Shown here: in pieces, positions 1 through 12,265 of the stretch
How positions within the stretch are numbered: the first letter of the stretch is position 1
Layout of the letters: the number at the start of each line of letters is the position of its first letter
Assembly (NCBI RefSeq): GCF_040807025.1
Contig: NC_090947.1
Span: forward strand, 3,906,001 to 3,970,000
DNA: 64,000 nt
Source: Struthio camelus
Taxonomy: Eukaryota; Chordata; Aves; Struthioniformes; Struthionidae
Direction: 5' to 3'
Translations under genes and position numbers: made by a program
Notes under the pieces: model-generated
The model's database searches: none
What the model saw: the letters and a program-made list of their open reading frames with translations, nothing else
Told to the model about the DNA's origin: nothing

Positions 1-540
1 CATCTCATGACAGTTTATCTTGAGTTGACAGAATCTGTCCCACATTTTTCATGGAGGACATAAGGGTTTTGGCCAAGATTTTCAGGAGCTGTGAATAATT
101 GTTGTTTTGAGAGAAGGGATTGCATGATTTCTGAAAACAAGATGGGGTTTTTTTTAGAGTCTTTTAAGCTCCAAATCACTAGTCATGCTCTTGGTAGTCT
201 TGTATTTCGTTGCAGGTGACAGCAGTATGGGGGTGAATTAACTCCCATAGTTTATTCTTGTTCCCTGGATGTTTAGGGGACTTTTGTCTGTGGGCAGATG
301 AAATAAAAATTTCTTTGTGCATTTCAGCAGTTTTAGTCTCTTCATAAATGTCTGCATATCTCCAAAATCTCTGTGGCATATTCAAGTGGTAGTGGTCAAA
401 ACTGTGCTGACATGCGAAGCTTCAGCTGTCTCTTGGCCATAAACTTCTGGATATGTGTTTGCTTCCAGTACTAAGAGTTGACTATTTTGCAGTGCTTCAG
501 AGCTAGTAATTTTAAACTGTGTGTTATGTACAAACCGTGA

Positions 541-567
541 GGGGTGGGGGTGGGGGGTGGGAGGGGG
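541..567 (+). repeat. G-rich tract with G-quadruplex pattern
   Basis: Five runs of three to six guanines are separated by single T or A bases. This fits the four-run quadruplex pattern with one-base loops, usually the most stable class. It lies in the presumed 3' UTR, so an RNA quadruplex is possible if the region is transcribed on the plus strand. Confidence 0.6.
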
Positions 568-3030
568 TCTTATAGAGGTCTAACGGCATGCGTTTGGGAT
601 GACCGTGTTGCTTGCTGGCAGTGAATGCACCATCACCTATTTTGAGTATGCCACGTTTTATACGGAACTGATTCGGGGGGGTGGGTGTTTTTATTGTTGT
701 TTCTGCAGACTTTTAATTGTCCCGTCCTTCTCATCTCCCTCTACCTGTAAAGTTAGGATAGCTTAATACCACGAGCACAACTGCACAGGAAACTTGGAGC
801 AGTCCCTGTTCCTCTTAAGCAGCTGAAAACACTTCCCAGTCCTCTTGGACTACCAGGTACAGAGAGTAAAACCCCCAACAGTAGACAGCTTGGTAGTGTC
901 TGATCTGTGCTGAAGGCAAGCCCCAAGCTCATGCAGGACTAAGGAAAGTAGTTGCATCTTTTGGCGATGATGGTAGGTTGCTGTTTGGCAAGTCGTTCCC
1001 AGATCGGGAACCCAAGTGAAATCATGGTTGAGTTGCACTGGCAGACAGAGTGCGAAAAAGTGATTGGAGTCCTACAGTAAAGGCAGTGTATCATATATGG
1101 ATATTACTGACTGGACTAGCTAAATGTGCTTTGCACTCTGTATACGTGTGTTTATATGTACGTGTATGCTCTACATACCGCTGTTAGCAATCATGTAAAT
1201 GCATGTGCGCACATTTACGCGTTTATTGACATCTATAGCTAGAGCCAGATTTTTCACTGGATGTTTATAACTGTGCGAGCTTCACAATTTGTCTTAAGTC
1301 CAGCTATTTCCAAGAATCCAGGAGGCATACACAGAATGGGGGGGGGGGGTGCCTACTCTGGGTCGTGTGGGGAGATACAGGAGAAAGCCGGAGGCTCTTG
1401 CAAGCCATTAAACGGGGTTCATGCTTGGGCAGGGAAGGTTCCTGGCTCAGAGGAAAAATTCAGCTCTTTCAAGCAGGGACCCTCGACTTCAGGAAACCTT
1501 TAACTTGGCCACCACTACTGAAATACCCACCTTGCATGGGATAAGAAAAAAAATCCTGGGTGACCAATGTTACTGTGGGAAAAAGAGGGGGAAGGAGATG
1601 TGGAAGGTGCAAAGGGCCTTATATATCAGGAGAAATCAGTGGAGCGGGACCAAGCTTGGCCAGGTGAGAAGGCCAGTTCGCTAGGCAGGGTGCATTAGAA
1701 AGCACGGCTGGGTGTGCCGAGAAGGTGGGAGGATCATTTATTTCCCCTTCTTGCACCTGTAACGAAATAATTATTTTGAAAGGCTGTTGAAAACCCCTCC
1801 AAGCGTTTTTTCCTACTTACCCAGAGTTTCACTGGATTCAAAGCATGTTGAATCCACTGAGGTCATTTTGCCGGTCGACAAGGAAAATAGGACCTAAGCG
1901 TCCTCTAAAAGCACAGCCCTTTTCTCTGTGGAAATACAAAGTTTCCAGGGGACCACAACAAAGCACATGCCTTTGGTCCAGTTATCCTTTCCTATTTTGA
2001 CCTCAAGAGCGTTTTTTCCCCTTGTACACAGCTTGTCTAGATGGGCGCACGAAACGCAGGGGCACGGCAGGAGGAGGAGTGTGTTTTAACCCACTGGGGA
2101 CTTGTTTGGTGCCACTCTTTCCTTTGCACTCCCTCACCTTGACGCTTGGGTTTAGGATTGCCGCAGGGCTAGTCCTGCAGCTCCTGCTGCGTTCGGCCTC
2201 TTGAGCCCAGCAGGATTTGAGCGTATCCCTAAACGCTTTGCCTAATCCAAGCCCAAACTGTCTCGGAGCGGTAGAATCGGGCTCAGAGGTGCTAAGGGCT
2301 GTATCCCGACCCCTCCAAAGTCAGAGCTTGGCCTCTGGTTTCAGGGGGGTTATGACTGGGTGTTCAAACTAGCCGGCACCTTTATTTTGGGAACCACCAT
2401 CGGCACCGCTTGGAAGTGGTTGTGTATTCTGGTTTGCTTTATTCCTTCATGCGCTGTGACTGACCGCAAAGGCTTGATTTTACGTTCAACGGCATTTAGC
2501 CCCCAAGTCGTTCAGTTTTTCTGTATTGTCACATTCGTTTTCTGGAAGTGCCGGTCAGGATGGGGAGAAAAGGAGCCCAGGTGGGCAGGGACACCCAAGA
2601 ACTGCATTTGGGGTAGAGGCAGAAGATACCTAGCACATGGCAGACTTTATAGCAAGTTTTTTTCTGTTTCTGTAAATAATAATGTACAAATGATGACAAG
2701 ACAGTGTGGAAATTATTAAAAGATACGTCTTTTGTTGTTGTTTTTATATTACCTCATTCAGCAAGTTTGTTTTACAATGACTCAATGATGCTTTATTTAT
2801 ATTGTTTGTACTGTAATTAAAACGATTGACAAACATTTCACTTTGCTTGTTGTTTCATATGATTTTGTTTTGATTAAATATGCCAGTTTGTATTATGTTT
2901 CCCTTTACTCTCTCTCCGCATTGAGATTTTTGTGTCAGCTGTACAGTATTCTGAATTTAAAAAAATGAAAAAGGAAAAAAGTTGTAAAGTACTGCAGAGA
3001 GGGACTGCTATATTGTATAGGTCTCTTTCT

Positions 3031-3036
3031 AATAAA
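3031..3036 (+). terminator. AGAP1: Canonical poly(A) signal AATAAA
   Basis: AATAAA lies about 15-20 bases before a plausible cleavage zone near 3050, followed by a G/T-rich stretch (TTCGTC...TTTGTTCTTTGCTTG). It ends the presumed AGAP1 transcript. The upstream ATTAAA variants could serve shorter isoforms. Confidence 0.55.
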
Positions 3037-3169
3037 GACAAGACAACATGTTCGTCACAGCTTTGTTCTTTGCTTGAGTCTTCTCCGCAGCGTTATTGAA
3101 AGATACCTGCCCTGGCCCTACTTTCTTCTAGTTTTAATGATGAGATACTGTCACTCTTTGCTAGCAATA

Positions 3170-3960
3170 AAGATGAAGTATTATCTGAGACCTGGGATGT
3201 CAGAAGAGCTGGTAATGGCGCAAATTGATAAATTAAAAAGCAATAAGTCACCAGACTGTAATGGTGTATATCTAAGAGTTCTGAAAGTGCTTATGGACTA
3301 AATGACAGATCTGCTAGCAAAAATATGCGATCTTTCATTAAAAACAGTTATTCTCCCAGAGGAAGAGAGAGTAGTAAATGTTGCACCTAGGCTTTAAGAG
3401 TCTCTGGAGGAGATCCAAGGAATTAGGCCAGTAACGGTTACATCTGTATCTGCTAAATTGGTTGAAATGATCATTTAAAATAAGAATAATAAAACATCTT
3501 TAAGGTCAGGATATGGTAAAGTCTAATCACTTCTTTGAAGGAAAATCATGGCTCTCTATTAGAATTCTCTGAACAAGTCATTTAAAGCAGTGGACAGTGG
3601 ACAGCTGATTGACACTTATTTACATTTTTTAAAGGTCTTTGACAGAGTTCTTCATGAGAAGAGACTCAAGAAGCTAAGTAGGCACTAGGGAAAAGACAAA
3701 ATATTGCCATGATTTAGAAGCTTGAGAGATGTGACTGAAGGGAAGCCAGAAGTGATCGGTTTTTACCAGAGTAAACTGTTAACTAGCAGCGGGCCAGAAA
3801 AGTCCCTGTCGAGAGTGATGTGTCTCAGCAGAAGGCAACCAATAAGGTTAGCGGTATCGGGAGATGTGGCAAAACTTCATAGTCAAGTTGTGCGTGGCAT
3901 TTCAGAAAGGCATCATCAAGGTGGGTACATAGAGAATAGCGGATGAAATTCAGTAATTGT
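3170..3960 (+). mobile_element. Decayed CR1-type LINE reverse transcriptase fragment
   Basis: From about 3197 the plus strand reads as a broken non-LTR reverse transcriptase. First comes a stretch with KSNKSPDCNGVYLRVLK, matching the family's K-S-x-GPDGI-P-vLK segment. After an in-frame stop comes a segment with VILPEE. Then comes IRPVTVTSVSAKLVE, matching the family's YRPVSLTSV-gKl-E segment, and later a remnant around FDRVLHEK (family: AFD-V-H). At least three in-frame stops and frame changes show it is dead. It begins only about 120 bases after the poly(A) signal. The ends are fuzzy and it may continue towards 4.4 kb. Confidence 0.7.
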
Positions 3961-6900
3961 TTAAAGAAAAAAATAGAAGAAACATGCCTTAATGGGACAG
4001 AATGGAAGATGACTTAAATAACATGCCCTGGGGTGAGGAAAGGAATGTAAGATTTTAAGATGCATAAGAGCACCATGAACAAGAAAAGTGCTGATGTTTG
4101 ACCACCCACCACATGTTCTATCTCATAAAAGGCAGGGAGAAATTAGAAATGTTCAGAATTTAATAGAGCTAGGAAGAGGTTGAAAAAGCGATGATTTGCC
4201 TTCAAGTAGACATAAAGGGAGGGATAGAAGAGCTATAGATTAATCAGTGGAGAGAAAGTGGGTAGGGAATGTCCATTTTCTTGGTCTTTTGACAGCCATG
4301 GTGCACGGACTGATGCCGAAAGGCAGCATGTTCAAAGCCGATAACCAGAAGTAGAGGTTGTCCAACGTGTTACCAGACTGGAGACTTCGCAGCAGTGGGC
4401 TATTGCTCAACAGAAGAGCTGGCCAAGATTAGGAAGGTGAGTTTACATCTTCACGGACCAAGCAGGACTGCACAGAGTATGAGACAGGGTGGGGATGAGG
4501 TTTCCTATTTTGTATGTGCCTGTGTCTTGGCCAACATTTCTTAGTTCTTTGGGTTATTGCATAGCCCACCTTGCAAGGGTGGGGGGGGGGTCTTCCTCAG
4601 CACTGCAACAGCACGTGCCCCAGAGGAAGCCTGTTGCTCACGTGAAGTCTTTCAGCTGCACCTGTGCTGCCAACAACTAGCTTGGTAGGGGTTGTCTGTG
4701 ATATTAGTCTCAGTGACAGGATGGAAGAAGGTGATGTTTGTGCCCTTGACACAGCCAGTTTCTCCTTCCTACCCTGCCGGGAGTTGGGGAGACCCCCTTC
4801 AGAGAAGATGCTGGAGAGGCAGAAGAACCTGCTGCGCAGCGTGGTGGCGGAGGAGTGAGCGTCAGATGTGGCTGGTCTCCTTCCTGCAGGGAGTTGTCAG
4901 TTCTGCCCTTTCTTTGGGGTTTGTTTGGGTTTTCTTCTTCCTTTTATGCTCTTCAATTCTCCAGGTGCTCTGGGGAGCCAGTGCCAGCACTGTGGGAGAT
5001 GAAAAATTGCATGAACCAAGACAGTTTGCTTGTGGATTGATTTTTTTTTTTTTTTAAGCATTTGGGGTCTGAATCACTGCTTTGTTGTGCAGCAACCGTG
5101 CAGCTTTGTTCTTGCAAGGTTTTCCCACCGTTTTCAACCCCATCGCGTATCAAGCCAGCACCTTAAGCAGAGGTGGGCGCTTCCTGTTCTCCCCTTTTGC
5201 ATTTGAAATGTGAACTTCAAACCTGGCAACTTATTTTGGATTCCCCCTGGGTGTAAAGCAATAGTTTTAGGAATCACCTGTTTTTTTCCCCCCACACCTT
5301 TGCGCTCCTAAAGGGATGTAGTTTTTGATTTTTGTGGTGGGCACGGCTGGCTGCTCCCTCTCTGTAACAACCCTCCAAAGAGCTGGCTTCTTATGGAAGA
5401 GTCTGGTGCCAGGGACGGTTGAGCAGATTTAAGGATGTCTTTTATTCCCACATTTCTCACCAACCCTCCCCCGTGTACCTCTGAAACACTCTCAGCTGGT
5501 GTCATTCACAGATCCCTAGGGAGAAAAGTAAATATTCTCCTGTAATGCAGCAGAGGGCAGAAAGAGCTTTTAAGGGAAAACCGTATTGCTTCCCATAATG
5601 GGAGTAGGGGGAACTCCTCTTTTTTAAGGACAAAGCAGCAATTACTGTGAACACGAGACCATTGCTCTGCCGTGAGGCCAGGCTGTGTGTTTCCACCCTT
5701 GCCTACAAAGGATTCGCTTTGAGGGACCCTAGGAGCGATCACTTGGGAAATCTGTTGCAGAGCCCAGAAGACTCTTGCTCCATAGGTACCACATGCCTTT
5801 AGCTCTCATTCAAATCCATTTCCTTGGCAGTTTGGCTTTTCTGTATTTGTTCTTTAACACGAATCCAAATTGGCCTGGAGGGAGCAACAGGAGGAGATGA
5901 GCGAGGATGTCGCACCACAATCACCCGCCCAGAGGATGGAGCTGACCTCCAGGAATCAGCTTTTTCCTGAGCGTGGAAAGGCAGAAGGAGGTAGATCCTC
6001 ATCTGTTCACAAAAAAGAGCTGAGCTTGCTGAAGCTCAGTAAAATCCATAAGCAAACCAAAGAGAATATTTCGCTGCCTTTGGTCTTCACGGACATCAGG
6101 TAGGAGTGACCTTGATCAAAGATCCATCTAAACCAGTAGCTTTTTTCTAAGTGTGGCCAAAAAGCAGTGCTAAGGAAGGGTGTAAAAGGAGATTGTATGA
6201 TGCTTTTGCTATGTTTTCTCCCAGCTGCTGTTTACAGTCCAGGTAAAGTTCCGAGCTGCCTGTGTTTTCTGCATTTTTAATAATCCCCCATGGATTTCTC
6301 TTCCATGAATTTGTCTGATCTTGAAGCCACGACAGCTTTTAGCAGCCACAACATCCTGTGTCAAGGATGCTCAGCACCTCAGCTGAACTGGGTGGAAAAA
6401 CACATGCTTTTTCCTCCCCGCCTCGCCTCCTCCCATTGCTCTTTGCACTAGCCTGGAGAGGCAAGATGGCAGCAGCATCCACGCAGTTTCTGACAGAGAG
6501 AGAGCCAAACTTCCGTTTGGGCTTGCTGTGGGACCTTTCCCCATGTCTGCTCCCACCTGTGGTGTCTGACATTCCTGCCTAGAAGTGCACAACGAGCCAT
6601 TGGCAAGAGCGGGGTCTAAGAGACGCCATCTGAGAATTTGCCGTTACCCCTAAACATGAAAAACCCAATGGCGATCCAGGCTGGGGAGTACCGTGATCAG
6701 CCCAAAGCTCTTCCGAGACCAGACTCAGCTTCCTCTGCCCCTTCCATTTCCTCTCCTTATTTCAGTGACCAGACAGAGGCAGGTGATTCTTGCAGGAAGA
6801 AGTTATATATATATATATATATTTTTTTTTTTTGATTGAATGTTCCTACAGCATTGCAATTCCCACCCAAACGATGCTTGGCGTATGACTACAGCAAGCG

Positions 6901-7069
6901 CAAAATAGCATGTGTTCCTAGGAAGGAGCTGTTGGCGCGTGTTAGGGAAATGCATCTGCTTCTGGTGAAACCACTAAATGTGCAGTAGCAAAACCACAAA
7001 CTACTTTCTCTGGGTGACAGCACTGGGAAAGCCACCAGGCAGTAATTCATCTCACCTAATGTCCAGTAA
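3961..7069. other. Intergenic, no gene recognised
   Basis: Open frames here are short, overlap on both strands and show no family motifs. The first few hundred bases may be further LINE remnant. A ten-G run lies at 4581-4590. Nothing else can be supported. Confidence 0.5.
6803..6832. repeat. (TA)n followed by poly-T
   Basis: About nine TA units run directly into a twelve-base T tract, an ordinary microsatellite. Confidence 0.85.
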
Positions 7070-7330
7070 AGCCCTTAATTGGCCAATAAATGTGGTCACA
7101 ACAACTGCACTTGACACTGCCGGCAATTAGCACTTATTTATTTGCATACTGCCCTGACCGATCTCCCGCTCAAACTGCGCGTCTGCGAGATCTGTTTGTT
7201 TTTAAGCCAAGGAGACTCGTTGCATTTGCCCAAGAGAGGCCAAGACCTAAACCGGTGGAAGAGGAGGAGCTGCAAAGCCATCCGCGAGGCTTTTATGGCA
7301 CTCGGGTAATTAACGTGACGCTCCTAGTGA
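7070..7330. promoter_or_regulatory. Candidate conserved non-coding island
   Basis: An AT-rich island interrupts G/C-rich DNA. It holds TTAATTGGCC, CAATTAGC, TTTATTTGCAT and, near the end, GGTAATTAACG, the kind of homeodomain and octamer-like site density seen in developmental enhancers. No comparison with other species could be made, so this is inference only. Confidence 0.3.
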
Positions 7331-7849
7331 CCGTGTTTGGGGCTTGCTCTGGCCTCTTTAGAAGTGGCTTGGCATTTCCAAAGCTGAAACCTCCCCTCGG
7401 ATGGAAGAGGGATGCAGGTAAATACAGCAGCCCTGAGTGGCTGGCGTCAAGGGCACTGGTCCCCAAAGCACCAGCTGGGTGTGGGACGAAGAACTGGGAG
7501 CTGTGGGAAGGTAGGAAAAAGCCTGGCTCAGCCACAAAAATAAAACCCCAGCAATGAGTTTACCCTTCCGAATGGGCATTTTTGCAGAGTTTGTGGCCTG
7601 GAAAGGGGCCGTGCTGCCAACCCACTTGGTGCCTGAAGTAGCACGGTGCAATGCCCCTGCACGGGCCTGCCGGCGCTGCCAGGGGGTTGCCCTCGATGGA
7701 TGAGCTCCCGCGATCCCTGGCGAGGAAAGTGCCTTTTGGTACGGCCTCCTCTCCTCTCTCAACCTGCTGCCCTCCTCCTCCCCAAACAGAGCCGCAGCTC
7801 GGCAGTCGGCCACTGCTCCCGTGCTGCAGCTCCAACGGGTAATGGCTGG

Positions 7850-7985
7850 GCTGATTGACTGCAGCTTTCCCTGTAACTGAGCTTAATTAGCAAGCTAATC
7901 AGGTCTGGAGATGGCTCCAATTTATTTATTGGCTGATGGCTGCCACTAATTGGCCTGGCCAGTTAATCCTGGTGGAGCTTGAGGG
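7850..7985. promoter_or_regulatory. Candidate enhancer core with homeodomain palindrome
   Basis: About 130 bases dense in TAAT/ATTA cores. It includes the inverted repeat ATTAGC-AA-GCTAAT at 7886-7899, then ATTTATTTATTGG, CTAATTGG and GTTAATCC. Clustered and palindromic TAAT sites are typical of elements bound by homeodomain dimers. A link to GBX2, about 8 kb away, is inference. Confidence 0.4.
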
Positions 7986-8112
7986 TCTGTGTGGGAGCTC
8001 TGTGGGCCAGGAGGGTGCTAATTTGGGCTGGCTCCAGCATCATAGGGTGGGCTGGATGTGGTCTGGGTTTTTGCATTCAACCTCTGGGAGTGAGGTTTGC
8101 AGGGCAGAAAAA

Positions 8113-8125
8113 GGGGGGGGGGGGG
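8113..8125. repeat. G13 homopolymer
   Basis: Thirteen consecutive guanines, one of many G or C runs of ten or more in the first 25 kb. Confidence 0.9.
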
Positions 8126-9354
8126 AACACACTCTGCCCTTGGCATGCTGGCAGTGTAGCAGAGCTCAGCAAAGGCCCAGAATCGTCCCTGTGGCAGGCA
8201 TGCCGCGGCTGAAGATGGTGTCCTCCTTAGGTGACCATTTTTGAAGGTGACCTGTGGCTGGCCTCTTGCAGTGCTGGCTCTGCTTGCACTTTTTTAGTTT
8301 GCACCTGCTGAGCGAAGACAATGTAAGAGATCTTTAGTATTATTATTATGTTACTTTTTAAAATGAAGGACAATTTGTCAGGCTTTTTTTTTTAATTACC
8401 AGAGTGGGGGGGGGGGGGGGAACACTTTTAGAGGTCTTTGGTTTTGCTGGAGCATCTCTGGGCTGATGTGGGGCATCTCTTGCCCGGAGATAAGGTGAAG
8501 TAACTGTTGATGGGATGGCCTTTCTCCCAAGTGTTTGTGCACCGTTGAGGCAAAACTTGCCAACAAACAGTGTTTTAACCAGCATGGCTAGAAAGTCCCT
8601 TCTCTCAGGGCTCCCCCCCTTGCCTCAACCCCTGCCCCTGCAGAAGTCCCTCGGGGACAGAGGCCGCTAATGCACAGGGACGGGTGTGGGGGACGGCACT
8701 GAGCAAAGGACGGACGCAAACAGCATCTCCCAGCCTGCATCCTCCATCGCAGAGAGGAAACCTGCCCTTGTCCGGAGTCTGTCTTCTGGCGAGGCATCCA
8801 GCCCTGAGCTGGACACCAAGGGCTGCGGTGTTCCCCCCCGCCCCTTGCCTCCGATCTTTAATGGCCCTTGATATTTTAACCAAAAAGAGGGAGAAAAGCC
8901 TCATTTCTAATTTGAATCTGTCCGGCTCGAGCTGCCAGTGTTGATTCTCGCTCTGCCTTTCTCCTGTTGATTCAAGAGCCCTTTAGTACCAGTATTTTCT
9001 CCCCGTGAAGACACTTACAGGCAATAATCAAGTCATTTCTCAATTCTTGCCCGTCCCAATCAGCGGAGCTGGGCAGATCTCCGAGCACCGGGTGTCGCGA
9101 GGGGCCGCGGCCCCCGGGCGGGAGGGCACAAAGCAGTGCGGGAGCCTTGACGCCCGGCGGGAATTTCAGCCCCAGTGAGCGCGGGAAAGGGCTGCGGCCG
9201 GCGGTGGGGAAGCCGTGGCGGCGCTGGGGTTTGGGGTGCCAGCGCTGGGCCACACTGGGGGAGCCGAGTGGAGCTTTTTGAGGTCAACAGTGCTGGGATG
9301 TCCTGGAGCAGGCGCTGGGCCCGACGCCGCGGGAGCGGCCACGGACGGCCCTGT
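8126..9354. other. Intergenic, with CpG-rich patch near 9060-9340
   Basis: No exon is recognised. A fifteen-G run sits at 8406-8420. Between about 9060 and 9340 CpG density rises sharply (GCGCGG, CGCCGGCGGG-type words), possibly a small orphan CpG island directly beside the AT-rich element that follows. Confidence 0.4.
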
Positions 9355-9600
9355 TTCCTCGCCGTTTATCGCCTAGCAGAGGCAGTTATTAGAGGGAGTA
9401 ATTGGGATCACCTTACTTTACAAATGTTACTTTGCAGAACGAGGCAGGAAGACAGATCGGTCTCAACTATTATTCATTAAGGAAAGCCCTTTATAAATCC
9501 CAAATTAACAATTTCTCTCGGCGAGACTTCCCATTACCCTTCTTTCACAGGAACTTATGGCCGCTTTGGAAATGGCGAAATAGGAAAATAATCGGGGAGG
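9355..9600. promoter_or_regulatory. Candidate conserved non-coding element
   Basis: AT-rich DNA of high complexity directly follows a CpG-rich patch. It holds TTTATCGCC (Hox/Cdx-like), AGTTATTAG, GTAATTGGG, TATTCATTAAGG and CAAATTAAC. It has no simple repeats and no open frame with family features. This is typical of deeply conserved developmental regulatory DNA, but conservation was not tested. Confidence 0.35.
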
Positions 9601-10467
9601 GGGAGAAATAGCAGTTGTGGGCTTAGGAGCCCACAACTTAGTTGGCTTAAGAAAAACGCAGGTGCGTGTCTTAAAAATGACAGCTGCCCTAGTTCAAGAA
9701 GGTGACTTTTTTTTTTGATAGCTACAGTTAGATAGATACAGGTAGAGCGACGCTTGTGAAAGCCCACGTGGCTTCTTAGCAGGGAGCAGGCTCTTTGTAC
9801 ATGTTCAGCGCCCGCCGTCCCAGCTGCGACCGCCGGCGGCTTTTCGGGAGGTCTTTGCTATCGTATGGCCAAGTGAGGAAACCCATCACCTGGGGGAGCG
9901 GAAAGCCGGCGTTAGCGGTGCCGGTGTTAAGGTTGCGCCAGGTGACTCTTTGCACGGATCTCATTGGGACTGCCTAGCGTTTCAGGTGTCTGGGTTGCAT
10001 TTCTACCCGCCATCTGTCTCGGATGTTTTGGGGAAGAGGGCATTTCCACCCACATGCTCTGGATGTTTTGGAGGATAAATATTGAGAACAGGATTTTTGG
10101 GGGGGGGGGGGTAGAGGGAGCTCAGGTGCTTCCCAGCCTCGGTGCAGGGCCTGGAGATTGGGCAAGAAGGTGACCATCGCCCACCTCACGCATCGTCTCA
10201 GATTCAGCCGAAACAGAAAGCTGGGCTTTAATTTGTATAACCGTGGCTGCGGCATCTTTAGGCCGGTCTGGCAATATCAGCAAGGGATGGGGGGGGGGGA
10301 CAGATGGCCCTCGAAGCATGTTTGTGGGCGCACATGGGTTTCCCTTCCCTCAAGCTGAGCCACGTCTGCTGCAAAACCAGGCACCTTTGTGAGGCCCAAG
10401 AGCAGAGGGACAAGGCAGTGGAAAGCAAAGGTCAAGCTCCGTGCGCAGACACGGGTGGTTCTTGTCG

Positions 10468-10485
10468 CCCCCCCCCCCCCCCCCC
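10468..10485. repeat. C18 homopolymer
   Basis: Eighteen consecutive cytosines, the longest G/C homopolymer in the window. The exact length is prone to sequencing error. Confidence 0.9.
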
Positions 10486-11214
10486 AGTTAGGACATTTTA
10501 GAGACCACCAGGTGTCACCTTTTTAAAAAACATACATAAATAAATAAATCCCTGCTGGTGCCCCTCTGGGGTATCGACGGGGCAGGTCGGGGTAGCTTTG
10601 GCCGGGTGGAAGGGGAAGAGCTGTGGGCGCTCGGAAGCGCGCGTCCGCCCCGTTGAGATCAAGTCGCTCGCCGTTGACAATGCGCTCCGGGAAAATTGCC
10701 GCCAGGCGCCCCCCCGGTTTGTCTTGCGCTCTGTTAATTAATAGGCTCTGAGCGTTAAAACCGCTCCTCTGGAGTCAGTGATGGGCCCTGTGCCACCAAG
10801 TCAGCCCCCCGCCCAGGTGTTTGTTATGTGGCCTGTCCCTTATAAAGGGAGGGCCTTGAATCCAGCTGTCCTGCAGCAGTTTTCGGGAAGGGGGGGGGGG
10901 GTTGCAAATCTCAGCAGTGAGCAAACGCTGTGGTTGCAGCCGAAATGCCTCTTTCTGCATGGCTCCGGCGTCCCCGGTTCACTTGCCCCCTCCCCCCCCC
11001 CCCCGCTCCACTGGGGAGTCAAGGCACCCAAAACACCCTGCGACATTGGGAGCTGGAGCAGAGGTTTAAAAAGCCTCCAGCCCTCCTTCCTCCGTGAGGC
11101 TTTTTTTGCTTTCGGGCTGAGCTGCGGCCGGAGGACCCCCCCCCCCCCCAAGCGGGGCCAGGGGCTGGGAGGGGGGGAAAGTTTTGCAAGTAAGTTTGCC
11201 GAGCCGGAGGGAGG

Positions 11215-11310
11215 GCGGCACAGATCGATTGGCACGTTTAATAGGATCAGGTCAGTGTAATCCTGTTTTATCCATTGTAATTCAGGCAGCCAAGGAGACC
11301 TCAAACTATA
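11215..11310. promoter_or_regulatory. Short candidate conserved element
   Basis: A 95-base island of balanced composition (GATCGATTGG, GTTTAATAGG, GTGTAATCC, TTTATCCATTGTAATTCAG) sits between G-run-rich stretches. GTAATCC resembles an OTX/bicoid-class site (TAATCC), which would fit GBX2-OTX2 cross-regulation. This is inference. Confidence 0.3.
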
Positions 11311-12189
11311 GGGGAAGGGGCTTTTAAAAACCTCAGCGGTCCTGCCACAAAGCCAGAGGCTGGAGCCGGGACAAAAGCGTGAGAGAGGATGAAGTGGCTC
11401 GAAATAAATAGATTAAGGAGCTCTATGGGCCCAGGCGTAGCGGGAGGGAGAAAAGAGCAAGCGAGGGGCGGGCAGGCGCCCCGCAGTGCGGGGATTGGGG
11501 GGGGAGGGACAGGAAGGGACCCAGCACCCACGGGCAGCGGGTCCCCTCCTTCTGCGGGGTGGCCGGCACCTCTGGATGGCAGGTCCGATCAAGGGTGGGG
11601 ATTTAGCCCCCGGGGGGGGGTGAGTGGGTCTCCGAACGGTTTGGCGAGGCAATCGATTTTTACGCTGCCGTGGATCCGTTCGTACAGGTTGTCTCGGTGC
11701 AGATGGTGTTGCCTTTTGTGAGTCGGGGTGCTGGCCGCGGGGGGAGGGGGGGGGCCGCTTTGCAGCCGCTTTTCCCAGCCTCGTCCCCCCCATCCCACCA
11801 CTGCCAACAGGCCGCCGAGGAAGGGTGATGCGGCCCGATGGGACTGCGCAGGGGGACCCACTCGTCCATCCTGGCCAGGGGGACAGCGATGCTGGCTGGG
11901 GGGCAGGAGAGTTACCTAACGGGGGGGGGGTGGCCTGCTTTGGGGAAAAAGGAGCTGCTCAGCACTTGGAGGGATGTATTCAGCTCCCTCAGGATGTCGG
12001 GGTCCGTCCCCCCCCACTGCAGCGCAGCTTTTGGGGAGGTTTCCCCCGGATGCCCTCGCTGCTGGAGCCGGGGGCCAGGCCCAGGGCTGCGAGGGGGGTT
12101 GGAGGGGAGGGGGGATAACCTGGTTTCCCCCCCCCAAGCCAGGCACAAAAGGGGCCCTTGTAGCAGTAGCAGCCGCATCCCCGGGGCAG

Positions 12190-12265
12190 GTAAAAGGCGC
12201 AACGCCGCGGCTTGCCAATCACAGCTGAAATAATTAAACCAATTAAGTCAGTACAAACAGAAACA
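12190..12265. promoter_or_regulatory. Short AT-rich element with clustered TAAT/ATTA sites
   Basis: CCAATCAC, AATAATTAAACC and CCAATTAAGTCAG occur within about 75 bases, inside a long G/C-rich region. The contrast with its surroundings suggests constraint. No comparison was possible. Confidence 0.3.

Larger units (their letters stand above)
1..3050 (+). other. AGAP1: Probable 3' UTR end of a long plus-strand gene, AGAP1 by synteny
   Basis: No convincing coding exon is visible here on either strand. The last 700 bases have the look of a vertebrate terminal 3' UTR: AT-rich, a Pumilio-type UGUAAAUA at 2671-2678, several ATTAAA variants (2715-2720, 2816-2821, 2873-2878), and then a canonical AATAAA at 3031-3036. 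Assignment to AGAP1, an ArfGAP with GTPase and PH domains, rests only on gene order: in mammals AGAP1 lies on the opposite strand beside GBX2 and converges on it. A long non-coding RNA or another gene could give the same signals. The left end of the UTR is outside the window or undetectable. Confidence 0.45.
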
